NCBI RefSeq assembly: GCF_040115645.1
Contig: NC_089566.1
Coordinates: 1,984,001 to 2,048,000, forward strand
Length of the DNA: 64,000 bases
Direction of reading: 5' to 3'
DNA from: Euwallacea fornicatus
Lineage: Eukaryota > Arthropoda > Insecta > Coleoptera > Curculionidae
Within the stretch, counting starts at the first letter, position 1, and each line of letters begins with the position of its first letter. Below the pieces are notes generated by a model. That model had not been told where the DNA came from. It did no database searches and saw only the letters and a list, made by a program, of their open reading frames with translations. The position numbers and the translations under genes were made by a program. Below, piece after piece: positions 23,098 to 35,842 of the stretch.

Positions 23098-23973
23098 TGT
23101 GAAAAAACTTGATTTAAACTTGATTTAACTCACCGATCCAAGGACGGTAAAGCATTTTGTACAATTGCGCAGAATTTCATTACAAAATACTTGGCCATTT
23201 TCAAATTATTAGAGTACAATTATGAAAGTACAAGTATATATATATATATACTTGCATACATATTTTTGAAAGGATGCATTATCTGCATTACAAGTGTGGA
23301 GAGATTAAGCAAAATCAAAAGTAAAATTACTTCTAGTAGCAGTAGTCTTGACACAAAAATGAAATATTTTGAAATTCGTCTTGAAAAATTTTGTAAACAA
23401 TTTTCAAGCAGTTTTACTTCAATTTAGACTATTTGCGGTCCAAATCCCTATTTCGGGTAATTTCGCTAAAGAATAACGTTATCATTATCAATCAAAACAT
23501 TGCCATAGGTATATGGGAGGTTAACAAACATATAGGAATACACACAGGAAGGATAACAACGCGTGTCATTCGAGGTCAATCACGGATAACATTCTATTTC
23601 CCAGGATTAAGAATCTAGTCACTAGAAGTTGCGGCCTAGGACAGGTATAAACTTGTGATATTTTAAATAAAAAGAGAACTATTTTAAAATATATTGAGAG
23701 GGATGATCGACACCGCTGTTAATGATACTGTGAAGCGTAAAATGCATATTAAGCTCCTAACACTCAATACCATTTATTAATTATTAACTCTACACAACAT
23801 AAGAAAAAAGAACATAAACATCCAGTTCAGTGAAAGGCATAGGTATGTTAATGCACTCGCTGATTCTGAAACTGGACCGCGTCGTTTCAGTTATCATTAA
23901 TGTTTAATGTTCTATTTCGAGTGAGAAAAATAATTTCACTTCTGGTGACATCAAAAATTCCAATTAGACATTC
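23098..23973. other. Unannotated DNA with a short TA microsatellite
   Basis: A run of alternating TA of about 16-18 bases occurs near 23236-23252. Two open stretches (23191-23427 and 23433-23618, plus) are not recognisable. An end-like sequence (GGACAGTCCCGGAAGTGCCC) just after 23980 may be the terminal repeat of the neighbouring mariner relic. Confidence 0.4.
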
Positions 23974-24045
23974 ATGTATAAGAGGACAGTCCCGGAAGTG
24001 CCCGACCTAACATTTAAAGAAAATAGAATTTTGGAAAATATTACA

Positions 24046-25062
24046 TTATTTTTCAACATAGGCTCCTTCGAGATTAACACAATTTTTCCTGCGACGTTGT
24101 ATGGCTTCTATACCCTATTGATAGTAAGAAGTTTCAAATGTTGCAGAATAGGCATTAATCTCGGCTTCCACTTCTTCATTATCGGTAAACCTCTTTCCAT
24201 CGAGCCATTTTTCTAAGTTTGAAAGTAGAAAATAATCTGCGGGGGCTAAATCTGGCGAATCGGGGGGGGGGGGGGGGGGGGGGGAAGTTCGAAACCAAGT
24301 TGATTGATTGTGGCCATCGCAATGACGAACGTGTGGATTGGTGCGTCGTCTTGATCAAACAAGACTTCCTTTCTCGTCAAGTGCGGTCGCTTTTTTCTAA
24401 CTTCTTTGCTCAAACCCAACAATAAATTTGTAAAATATTTTGCGTTTATTGTTTTTCCTTTAATGAGATATTTCATAAAAATCATCCCACGTGCATTCCA
24501 TAAAATCGACGCTATTACCCTTCCTAAAGATGGAACGGTTTTCGCCTACTTTGGAGCCGATTCTTCTCTTTGAGTCCGTTGTTTTGTTTGCTCTTTCGTT
24601 CCACGTGTAAAATGATGGACCCATGTTTCATCCACGGTCATGAATCGTTGCAAACACTGCGGCTTTATTGATGCGAAACTTTGCCAAACACTCCATTGAC
24701 CATTGAAACATCCTCATGGCGCTGTTTTTGTTTAATTGTGAGTAATCGCGGCACCCATCTTGCGCACAACTTTCTCATATGTAATTATTCGGCCAAAATG
24801 CGATGTACAGCACTTTTTGAAATATCTATCTTCCAATAGAGTTTTGTGGATTGTCACTACAACATCTGGAGTGGTCAGAACTAGAGTGTCATTGGGTCGA
24901 CCGCTACGGAGTTCGTCTGGGTAGCTTATTCGGCCGCATTTCAATTTTACCACCCAGTATTTTACAGTCTTTAATGAAAGCATAGATTTACTGAGAGGAG
25001 AATTTAACTTTCCTTTGATGTTGGATGGACTTTTAGAAAATTTTTTACTTGTGAGCCTTGCA
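24046..25062 (-). pseudogene. mariner transposase relic, second family
   Basis: On the minus strand, the N-terminal part reads LSLKTVKYWVVKLKCGR and RSGRPNDTLVL (24880-24985). The central part has RFMTVDETWVHHFT with the first D (about 24640), then RGTKEQTKQ. A further block is GKTINAKYFTNLL, followed by RPHLTRKEVLFDQDDAPIHT with the second D (about 24340-24400). The third catalytic block is interrupted by a run of 23 G (24262-24284), after which KWLDGKRFTDNEEVEAEINA and GAYVEK with a stop (24046-24048) complete the gene. Most of the approximately 340 codons can be followed, with stops and at least two frame slips. A possible terminal repeat lies near 23980; no matching end was found beyond 25062. 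Confidence 0.82.
24262..24284. repeat. Homopolymer of 23 G in the mariner relic
   Basis: An uninterrupted run of 23 G on the plus strand lies exactly where the mariner third catalytic block (a proline-rich segment before SPDLAP on the minus strand) should be. The minus-strand reading becomes poly-proline. It probably arose by slippage at a C-rich stretch, or reflects an assembly or basecalling error. Its length should be treated as uncertain. Confidence 0.85.
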
Positions 25063-25719
25063 TCACGTATCCATGAGCAATTTTTTTCATGTTCATAAAA
25101 TTTCTAAAATCGTTCACTGAAAACGGCTGCAAAGCAAAAAATCAATGAGACTCCCTCTAGCTTTGCATACGAGGTTTTGAAGAAAGGTCTTTGTAATGTA
25201 GACAAAATGTTAATAAAAAATTAGCATCTATATTTTCTGCTCGCGTATTTCTAGGATTATCCTCGTATCGTTTGTGGATTTTCAATTACTGTTTTCACAC
25301 CCAAAACTTCAAAATACGAATTAAGCCAAAATATTGCAATAACTGGGCCAATAGTTCATACGTCATCCATTATATTATGTAATATACATTTCGATAATTC
25401 CTTCCCTAAACTCCACTGCCCACATTGCACATTATTAATCATATGAAAATATATTTATTGTTAGGAGAAAAAAAGCGATTGTTGGAGATGACGATGTATG
25501 TCTTGCGCTTATAAGAAAACCAAATGAATCTCAACTTTCAGGCCGCTTTCCAGTGAGATTGAATTTTGAATAAGTAGTGCCAAGTTTCGAGAGGACCAAT
25601 TCAGGGACACTGGAAAACTAGACGAATTCTTAGATTTATATCTGAGATGTTTGAATATGCGCTTTTGCGGAGTTTATTAACTTTTTATTGAAACTTACTT
25701 CGTTGAAAATGTTTTAAAA
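25063..25719. other. Unannotated DNA
   Basis: This stretch includes what should be the 5' end of the mariner relic, but no inverted repeat matching its other side could be found. No genes or repeats are recognised. Confidence 0.4.
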
Positions 25720-26110
25720 ATAGTTAAAGATGAGAGATTTTTTAGTGCCTCAAAATAGTTTAAAATTTCGCGACTCGTAAAAATGTTGAAGGTATCGGCA
25801 CTGTTGAAGGGATTAGGCCGATTTTCCGTATATCGGTACAGACGTAAGTGGCGCTACCTACCAGCTGACTTGAAACCGATATTTTACTCGAATGTATCGT
25901 ACTCGAACACCTTATTAGGAATTTCAAGTCTGTACATCGAAAATTGTGGAGTTTATTCGCAATTTAAAAATTAAAAAATACATTTACATACCCAACAGAA
26001 TTAAAATAAGCGACTTTTTTTATGAGGCGAGTTTAGCTAAACCTCTCTATTTTTATATCCCCTAGCGCTCTATACTCATTTGCGTCAATATTTATAGGAC
26101 TCTCTGTATG
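25720..26110. repeat. Dispersed repeat, copy A
   Basis: This aligns in the same orientation with 54840-55208. Shared blocks include GTAAAAATNTTGAAG, CAGCTG(A/G)CTTGAAAC, TTATTAG(G/A)AATTT and AAGTCTG(T/C)ACAT. The end near 26110 (GGACTCTCTGTATG) resembles the CACCCTGTA ends of other elements here, so it may be the 3' part of a TA-flanked DNA transposon. Open stretches inside it are not conserved between the copies, which argues against a gene. Confidence 0.6.
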
Positions 26111-27361
26111 CTCCTTGCGATTATATTGAAAAAAAAAACAAGGATCGCTCGGCGTGAAACCAGGCTAGGAACAGGACCGTCTCGTTCGAAACGTCCAGTT
26201 TGGACCGCCCTGTACATGAACTAAATGAAGAATTTCGGATTAATTCCGTAAAAATTGAAAAAAATGTTAACATTGATCGTGAGCTATTTCATCCAACGGA
26301 CCGCACCTATCCAGAATGGGTAAAATTACACTCGTTTTTTCGTAGCTACACCTGATGCTGACGCTGGCATTCTAATCTTGAAACTAATAAGCTTGATAAT
26401 TTTTCGTAAAACTGTGTTCATCGCTTGCAGCAATCAATGCCGAAACCCTTCGATTGTTGTATGAACAAGACCTGTATTCTTGTGAAACAAACCTCTGCTT
26501 ATTCCTAATATTTACTAGTCAGCAACTGCAAAGAACTACTACGGGTTTTATTGAAGCTCCTTTTGTCTTTTATAGTAAAACGAAATATTGGCATCAAAGT
26601 GCCATCCTTTTTAACGCTACCTAATGGATTGCTTTGGCTTATTAAGTTGCTAGTCCCGCTGAGGTATTTACTTTAACTTTTAAAAATGAATATTACCTTT
26701 GAAAATCCGCGACTACCGCCTGCTTGAAATAAAATTTCGTATTTACTTTGAATTATAATAAGTTTCCACAAAATTTTCCTAGTTGGTATTTACCTTTGCT
26801 GTTAAATTTATGAAATAATTTCAACGCCCAGAGAATCTTGGTTTAAATGAAATATCGAGCGAATGAAAGGCACTTTAATTATGTATTGTATACTTTAAAG
26901 CATTTTTAATATTAATCAACGAGACATCGCCGACCACAAACGACATAAGCCAAAATGGCCATTTATTTATGGAATATTTTCTGAAAATTTTTGTACCGAA
27001 ACCGATGAAGTAATTTCAGAAAATAATTTCATCGGCTATTCAATGCCAAATCTGAATGGAACAATACTTAACGGTATCATACTGATAATGAAAAAGCAAT
27101 CTCATCTATTTTCGGGAATTTCCATTTTCCGATGACAAAACAAATTTCCATTGACATCCATTTTTATCCATCACTCATACTACAGTAATCAATTAACAAT
27201 ATTGAGTTCGTACGTTTGGCATTGGATATGGATTAATGAGCTTCAAGCTCAGATCGCATCGTATCATTAACTTTAAGCAACATTTCCAAATTAGCAAAAA
27301 CGCACAGATAATTGAATACGTTGAAATTCCCTTCGTTATTTCAACAATAACTAAGTACACA
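26111..27361. other. Unannotated DNA
   Basis: No gene or RNA is recognised. A CCGCCCTGTA end-like sequence occurs near 26205-26215 without a detectable partner. A short palindromic motif around ATTTTCTGAAAAT-like sequence (about 26970-27030) is not annotated further. Confidence 0.4.
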
Positions 27362-27936
27362 TATAGAGTGTTCCACATTTAATGACCAGAACTTCAGGAG
27401 TCGTTAGAACAGAGTATTTTATGGTGGGTCGCTTTTATAAACAATGGCCGTGTTCGTTTTCGTTCCGAAGTTAGAAAATCATAGTGTTTTTTAAAAAATG
27501 CAATAACAATTTAGTATTCTCCCCGGTATTTCAACACATTTGCAACCATATTTCTATCATATTTATAATTTTCACGAATTCGGTAATATGTCTATGATTA
27601 ACGTTCGCTCAAGCGCAATAAATCACAATGAAATTTACACCGAAATTGTGACAGCTCCCATTAAAAAAATTAAAGATGACTTTGGTCTGTGATGCCGATT
27701 TTCTCTTTTTTATCGAACCACTGGTACGCAACGCCCAGATATCAGCTGCTGGGGCACCCAATCCCACGACACTGTTCAGTCTTGTGACGTATTAGGAGAG
27801 CGTTCTACGTATAAAAGCTGGGTCGAAACTGTTTGACTCTAACTCAAAAATAATTTTTACAAGAGCAATCCGTCCTAAAATGTGCTCAGTTAACCATCCC
27901 CGAAGTCCCGCTCGGAACACCTGGGACACTCTATAT
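27362..27936. mobile_element. Possible MITE with TATAGAGTGT ends
   Basis: The left end TATAGAGTGTTCCA and the right end, inverted, TATAGAGTGTCCCA agree in 13 of 14 positions and bound a 575-bp non-coding stretch. The GTGTTCC start resembles the other elements of this window, where the ends read CAGGGTGT. There is no internal palindrome and no second copy here, so the call rests on the ends alone. Confidence 0.45.
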
Positions 27937-30900
27937 AATTATCGATTTGTAATTAAATACAATTGAAGAGAGAGCTTAATTGCCTTATTCGTTTAAATTA
28001 TTCCGTTTAATACTCTCATTATCATTATCTTTATTTGATTAGTACATTTTAATTATACGTGTAACTGAGATTAGCTAGTCTTGGATCGAATCGTATGACA
28101 TTCGAAAGCTTTGAAACTAACTAGGATTCGAGGTCTAAAAATAAACGAAGAAACGCGATATATAGCACTGGAAAACGCCCTCATATCAGAGAGCTTTTTA
28201 GTTTCTTTTATCGTGCAAAGATTTAAAATGCAAATAAAGGTGAGAGGAAAACGTATTGGAGGTTGGTTTAGCATGAAATTTTAAACTTTACGATTCCGTT
28301 CTAATAGCAAAAAATGACCCTTATGTAAATTGAGCGATCCCAAGATAAAAATAAAAATAAATTTTCGACTCGGGGTAATGGCCATCAAGTTAAATATCCA
28401 TGTACGCAGGGGAAGCATTGTTGGCATGATTAGTATTGAAATAGAGCGGATCAAAGCTAATGTCGCCCACGGAGCGATATCTATATAAAGAGGGTGACTC
28501 CGAACGAATATTCCGTCATATTTTATACCCCTGTCACTTTAATGACTGTTTTGATATGGAATAAACCGCAGCGTCAAATAAAGTCCGTATAAAATCTTTG
28601 TTAGTGAAGATTTTTCACACTTTGTCTGACTTAATAGCGCTGAAAAAGGTTTACGACGGTGGCGAAATTCGGATATAGATTCAAATATATACGTTCTTTC
28701 TTATATCCAGTGCAACCGAGGTCCTTAATCTTGAGAAATCTAACTGAGGAAAATCGTAAAAATCGCCCGAAATCTGTGAACATTTTAAATGTATTCTATT
28801 ACAAGTTTTAATTGAAAAATAAAACGATAATAAGTATGGTTAATTATAAGTTTTAAAAGAGTTCCTTTTATGGCATTTCCAATTAAAAGATGTTTTTCAA
28901 GATGCGATGGAATAATCGCAGATATCCTTTAGGTGGTTCAGACATTAGAAACCTTTGTATGTTTTGATTCGTGTGGTCCACAAACATTCGAGTGATCGTC
29001 GGCAAAATTTTGAAAAATCACGAGACGTCCATGGTTACGTGACGTTGGAAATTTCCACGAAAGTTATGAACTGTTCGAGGTGCTGTTTCGGCTCAATCCA
29101 GTTGACTTGGATTCCGAACGTGGACCTCATTTATGTATCGGGGGCCTTAGAAGTACGTTTCAAAGAACGTTTGTTCTTCAACATTTCAAAACTCACAAAA
29201 TTAAGGATTTAGGGCGGTTACCTCATATTTCAGTCGCCAAAGTAGATAATACAAACTGGTCTGTCGCGACAGAGTCGGGGATTCAAGTGTCAAAAGGTAA
29301 ATACCTCCGTTTTAAATGCTCATAAAATCCGAAAATGCATTGCAGTCCAAAGGAAATCAATGCCACCAAGGGGGAAATTTAGGACGAAACCAAATTAACT
29401 CATCATATGAAAATAAGTAATTTTCCCTACATTTGATTTCAAGCGTTAAGCTAATTCGTGGGAATATCAACCTTATTAAACATTAAAATTTACCGGAAAA
29501 AAGGTAATTACTTTCTTCAGTATTTACCTTAAAAACTAATCCGAAACCAAATTGAGGGTGAAATGAGATCCAATCTGACTCAGGACACTTACAACGGATT
29601 TTTTGCTAGATACGACGTAAAACATTCGGCACAAATTTATGGATATCTGAAGAGAAAAGAATCAACCTTAGCAATCTGAATTTGCCCGAAATAAACGAAA
29701 TATTTCGTCATCTTGCGTGTTCAAATCCCACTAGTGCTTAGAATAATTCAAATTACATTGCCCCTCCATTTTTTTTATCAGAAGGTGAGCAGTTCCCTTC
29801 TACTTTTGAACTAAAATTCTGAGTAAATTTTTAACGAACTGGATGAGAGGTATCAACCAAATTAATCAGAATTTACGCGTAGAGAAGTAATCTTCGTTTT
29901 TACTCTTAGATTCCTCGCATATATAAAGATATGAAAACTAACCCTGAACACACGTTTCCAGCATTGGAAAATCATTTTTTAACGTACACATCCAGGAGTA
30001 ATGTGGGCGTTGTAATCGATTTCAAGTAAAAGCAAAGTGCATAGTAACTTTAATAAGGATTAATAATTATTTAGTGAACATCATCGGTTGAGGATCTTCA
30101 AATAATTGATCGGTAAATAACAGTCGGGGACACAGCTTCAGTGAGACTATAGGAATAATAAAAAAATAAATAAATAAATTCCTTGATTCTAGTACTTTCC
30201 ACGACAAGCACCAACGCTAAAGTTTCCAAGACCGACTGCGCGAACCATGTTCAATAATTCATTTAACAGTAAGCAAATTTCAGCTAATAAACGAGATAGT
30301 TAATTACCGCCATTTGAAGGTTCTCAAGATAGCGATTTCTCAAGTTACCGCTTTCTATAACAGGTTACTCAACAAGAATTGCACCTTCCTGTTGCAAGAG
30401 CAAGTACTGAGTTATTGCCAAACTCACCTGTACCATATTTTGGTTAGACATTAAATAGATCACAGAACTAACTGTGGCACTCAGTAACAATTTGTATTAA
30501 GCAGTAATCCTCATTTGGATGCCTAAAGCGAACAATTCTGGGAATAGTTTAACGCAATTAGAATCTCCGAGAGCATTAATATAAAATTATCCCCAATGTC
30601 TTAAGGATATTTGCAACCCTCGCGAGCATCTGCAATTATTACATTCTTCCGAAGTCGATATTCTTTTGTCGTAACTTCGGAGGGCGTAATTATTTTCGGG
30701 TCCTATCAAGAGCTTTCACCGATTATTCAGTAGCACATTTGCATTTGGATTTAGGAGAAAATCCTGTAATTAATTTCGGATTCTGTTCCTGTCTTCAAAA
30801 AACGTTTTCGTGTTCGTGCGAGCGGAGATGGAAAAGGTAAGAAACTTTATGTATCTAACAATTATTTTTCTCTACATTGTAGAAGTAGTAACCAAACTTT

Positions 30901-33900
30901 TGATCGAGTTAATTTCTTCGACTACATTTTCACTTTGGTTGGCACCGTTCAACGAAAGGAGCTTTTAAAAATTCTGGAAACTTTCCGGAACGGTGTATGA
31001 CTTTTGAAATCCAGTTTTAAAAGTTGGTCCTTCATTTCCCTATATTTTAGATATCCGAGGCTTTGCTAGGCTTTGTCTAGGTGTGCTGCGAATGAAGTAT
31101 GAGCGTCTTAGAAAGTGTTCATTTCGCCTTGGACAAAGGTCCAATTACCATTAATCAGTGTTCAGTTAGTAGGTGCGTGATGACCTGATTTGCTCAGCAT
31201 AAAACATATTTCGTGTACACTGTATGACAGCACACATTTTAGAATAGGAGTACAGAAGACGCGGTAATTAGCAGAATACACTTAGTTGTTCCAATATTAT
31301 ATTTACTCAGCCTATGGATACAATTATTTGTTCCATACTATCCCGATAGAATTGTTTACTCTGTGCTGCATTGCCTTGACTTACGGCCCGTAAATCTAAT
31401 ATTATGCTCTCTGATACTGTAATGTTGTTGTTACGCAACGTTGCAGGACTCTAATTAGACAGATCCATCGTTTGAAAAATCGCAACAGTCTCCACCACCA
31501 TTTTCTTACATACGTCTAAAAACTTTCTCTATCTATCTTGTCGCATTTGCAAGAAACGTTATTTATTTTCACCTAAAACAGGCATTTTTTGCAAATTAGG
31601 CCACGACATGGGAGAACAGTTCACGTTACCACGAACACTAAATGCTCATTGGTGTAGAATACTTTTTCTACGACTACACAAAATTAAAAAAAATAAAATG
31701 GGTTTACAGCTTGAAACTTCAAAATCGATACACCTACTATCAAAATGGCCGCCAGACTAGTGATGTTTGTTTGTTTTATTTTATTGTTTCGGGTACCGAT
31801 ACTTACCTTTGGGAACTAAGCTATTTCATTGCCACTGCGCGCGCAACCGACCGGAAATGAAAATACATGGAAATTGGGAATATTTCGATATCGCTTTTGA
31901 GTTGGCAACATTGCAGTACCTCGAGAGTGGTGAGGCAAAAAGAATATATAAGGTACACGTCCAATGAGGGCCGTCACCCTGCTCGTTGACATTTCCCAAG
32001 CTCGTCTCGCGAGGTAACCTCGTTTCGTTAAACATTCGTACTGTAAGAAATGATATGATTTAACAGTTACTTACGCAACAAGAGAAAAAAGAAACGTAAG
32101 CGTGTTGCTGTGAAAAATTCTTAACGCACGAGCGTGGAATGTTGCGCGCGAGCGTCAGGGGAGCGCGGTAATCACGCATCGTGCGTGATTTCCCACATTT
32201 CACGTTCATGTGTTAATAGTATTTCTTTTTTCCTGTTATATACACGACTTTTATCGCAACTTATGCAGGTTATATTTATTTTTTTCCATGAAATACCTAA
32301 ACCATACAAAAAAATTAAAAGAAACAGGGCGCACAGAATGCAGCTAAATTACTGATAAGGATATGTCCTGTCTAAATGACTAATAGAACAGTATAATAAT
32401 CCTTTTAGTCAAATTCATTCCGTCTCCTTAATATCGTTGCAGGCTCCATGGAAACCAACCATCTGACCAATAATCCAAATCGTCATGGAAATTGGCTTGC
32501 GTTAAGGTTGGCGGGACGTTAAAAAATACCCTCAAACAACCAGATTTTGATGAAGTTCTAGCTCAACGTGACAGCCCTCAAGACCATGTTTATCCTTGTC
32601 ACCTTTCATTTTTGCACCTATAAAAATAAATCAGCTGCAAACCGTTTCTACTTTTAGCGCAGGTAATCAATCATATCCCCGACGGGTCTAAAGGCGGACA
32701 TTATTTTAATATTACATCAAACCGATTTAATTCATGTTAGTCCCCATTAAAATTAATAAGACATTTAACGAACTGAATCGCTGGTTCGCGTACCGATGTA
32801 TGTCGATGCGCAATAAAACTTTATTAATCGAAAAGTAAGTTTCGCATAGATAGATAAACAAGATATAAAAAATATTTAACAAACTCATCAATATTGTGGG
32901 CCATTTGCATGTTGTGCCATAGTTATTGATCGAAGTTCGAAAAATATTTAGTCCAATTTACATCGTTACCCAAAGTTGCATTCACTTATTTTGTCGAAAA
33001 TTTTAATTGAACCGCGGTTAATCAAATTCGGCCCTTCATGAAATAATGAAGCATTTCAGGTATTTCGGATTATAGGTTTAATATGGTATGGGAACATTAA
33101 ATTTAAGCGGGATAAGTGATTTTATACATATGCACGTGCCATGTAATTTTCAAAATAATTATTATCTATCATGCATATGTTTGCGTTAAATGAACGAACC
33201 TCCCTACAGGTACTGTAAATCGGGTCTTTCCATCCGAATAAAAAAATCACACAGAATGTACTTGAAATTCAGAACGCACCACCTAATATGCCCTCGTCTT
33301 AAAAATAGAATTTTTCCTATCCTACATGTTTTATCTGTACATTTCCATTCTATCAGCTCGCCATGCAGCATTATTTCGCTTCGGAACACCAGTAAAACAT
33401 AAAAGTTTTTAAAACGTAACACTTTAAAGATATCTGATATTTTCTTGCCGTACTCGAAAGTTACATGGTTTACACGACACAAAAGGAACCGAAGACTATG
33501 TCGTAAAATTACAACTTGTCTACTTTATAATTAATGTAACAATAACCTGAAAAGCTCTTTAGTGTTTACGACAGAGTGCTACTTAAAATAAGTATTTATT
33601 CAAAGAAGCACAACCCACGTGAAACATGCTTGAGTTATGTATGTGTCGAGCTTACCAACTTTACATGATTTCCTGATAGGTGGGACGGTCCGAAAAAATT
33701 TAATCTGATTCCCACCGAACGCAAGAAGTTTATATTAGAATCTTAAGCATTGTCACGTTCTTTTTTGTCCGGAATGAAATAAACAAAGAAATTTGTTAGA
33801 ACGAAATTTTATCATAAAGGGCCGTAAATCAACACGGAGTTAGCTAACGTGGACATCAACATTGTTCAGTGCATTGCATGTATTCTCTGACGAAATTTAT

Positions 33901-35840
33901 TGCCCCTCGCCCAAACTCAGCGAAGTATAAGTTTCGAAGTAGCTACGACAGCATGGGAAAATGGGGGTAAGGCCTCAATTTTTTCGTCAACACGATACTA
34001 ATTAGCAGCTGTGATTTTTATACGTATGACTGGCAGTATTTTTCCTGGCAAAATATTCCTAAAGAAGTTTGCGTGAACTTTGCCCAACAGATAATAAGTC
34101 AAAGTTTAGTCCTTGGGGGTGTCAATAAATCATCTTTTTTTAACAGTTTGCTTCCTTTTAAGCTTAACTTGAACGCAACACAGCCGCATCTAGAAGATAG
34201 CTTTAAGGATTCCAGATATCTGATGCTTATACAATAAAAGAACATGTAGAAAATTTGCTCCTTTTGTGGAAATTATTTCGCGAAGTGATACTGGGGAAAG
34301 TTTTCTAAGGAATATAAAGGCGAAATTGATTGAGCTTGTCAGGGCTTATTTGGTATAGAGCCGACTGTAACCGAAAGCTCCCCGTAACGAGTAAAAAAAA
34401 TGCTGCAACTTTTCCTAATTGATAGATCACACGAGGGAATGGCGCAGATACAAATGGGAGATCTAGTCGATTCGGTTATATAGTTAATTCTTTATGAAAC
34501 ATTATCATCTCGTTTGGCGTTTTTAATTTACTATTGGCATGCTTTTACCAAATTAGAAATCAATCCGGTGCGTGCCCGAAGACCGTTCGTGACTTGTTTC
34601 GGATTCATTTTTAACCTTATGGAAAAATGTTTTTCGTCGGTTTTTCCGCAATAACCAATACTCACAATAATCACCCCAACAAAACTTTACATTTGTAACA
34701 AAAGGCGCTAAGGTCCGTTCGACTCAATATTTTCGAAATCGAGGGACAACGTGGGTTTTTTTTACTGCTCAGGAGCCTACTTACCTATTGGCTCAATCTC
34801 ACGGCGATGAGGGAGAAGAGTTTTCCTAAAAATTATAAGAACAAATACTCCCTTCGAACAAAATAACGTCGATTTTAAAATGTTGCAGGTTACTTCTAGA
34901 GAATTCGTTCGTTATATTTTCGCTCTCGGTGTAACCGCACCGAAGGTTCTGAAACCCGCCCTGTAACGAAGAGCACAGAAATCCGTTGTTTCAAAATTAT
35001 GTAACTACTATGTAAACGCCATAAATAATTACGAAATAAAAACCTTCATTATGTTACCAATTCGAAGATGTCACAACGTCTCAATTAAAATTGCATAATA
35101 AACCTATTGAAGTATCAATAATAAAACGTTGGGTACATTATATAAAATGAACTTCGGGCTTTTCTAGCTCTCGGAGCCCCGCAACAGCAAAGTCTAAGTA
35201 AAACACAAAGTAATCTCGCGCAAAGTAAAAAGTACATGTAGTTCTTACCGTGCTCTATAGACAAAGTTTATGTATATCGATAATATCGTATATTTATCAA
35301 AAAGAGAGCTCTTCACACTCTTTTTAATTCGGACTGATGATGAGACCTGTCTAAGTTGAATGGACAATTTATTGAACATAATATGTGCCCATAAATAGTA
35401 TGAATTCTTCCGGAACAGGGCCGTTTTGCGGGAATCGGGAAGTGAATGTTGCTACTGTTTCCAGTATTACGACTGGGTATATCCGAGTGGTGTGTAAATT
35501 TGCCAATGTGTTTCCTTGAGGACGTCATCGAAGAATTTGGATAAAAGGAACTAACAAAATTTAATAATTTTTAGAACCACGGTCTACAACCCCATACAGG
35601 GGGTTGTTAGGCACTTATACAAACCTCAAAGAGTGAATCTTTGAATAATTTTAAGATAAAAAGTGTACACGAACATGGATCCGTATCGGCGCGATTTGTG
35701 AGATGCAAAACTTAAAAAAAAATTCTGTTTAGTATTTTGATTCATTTTTGTTCCATGAAATGTCGATTTGGCCGAATTCCGGACACTGGGAGTGTTGGCG
35801 ATGAGAAACTCCAATATTTACTTAGTTCTTTGTTTAGTGT
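27937..35840. other. Long unannotated stretch
   Basis: No protein family is recognisable over 7.9 kb. Points noted: an open stretch at 29080-29325 (+) that ends in a possible small exon; ATGGAAAAG followed by GTAAGA at 30828; and a locally more GC-rich, CpG-rich block at about 31800-32200 with TATA-like sequence and splice-donor-like sequence on both strands. These could belong to a host gene whose other exons I cannot see; none is strong enough to call a gene. Confidence 0.4.
32170..32190. repeat. Perfect inverted repeat in a CpG-rich patch
   Basis: Arms of 9 bp (AATCACGCA and TGCGTGATT) are separated by TCG. The symmetric CACG/CGTG-containing site could be a binding site for a dimeric factor or a small hairpin. 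It lies downstream of TATA-like sequences near 31940-31955. Confidence 0.5.
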
Positions 35841-35842
35841 TA

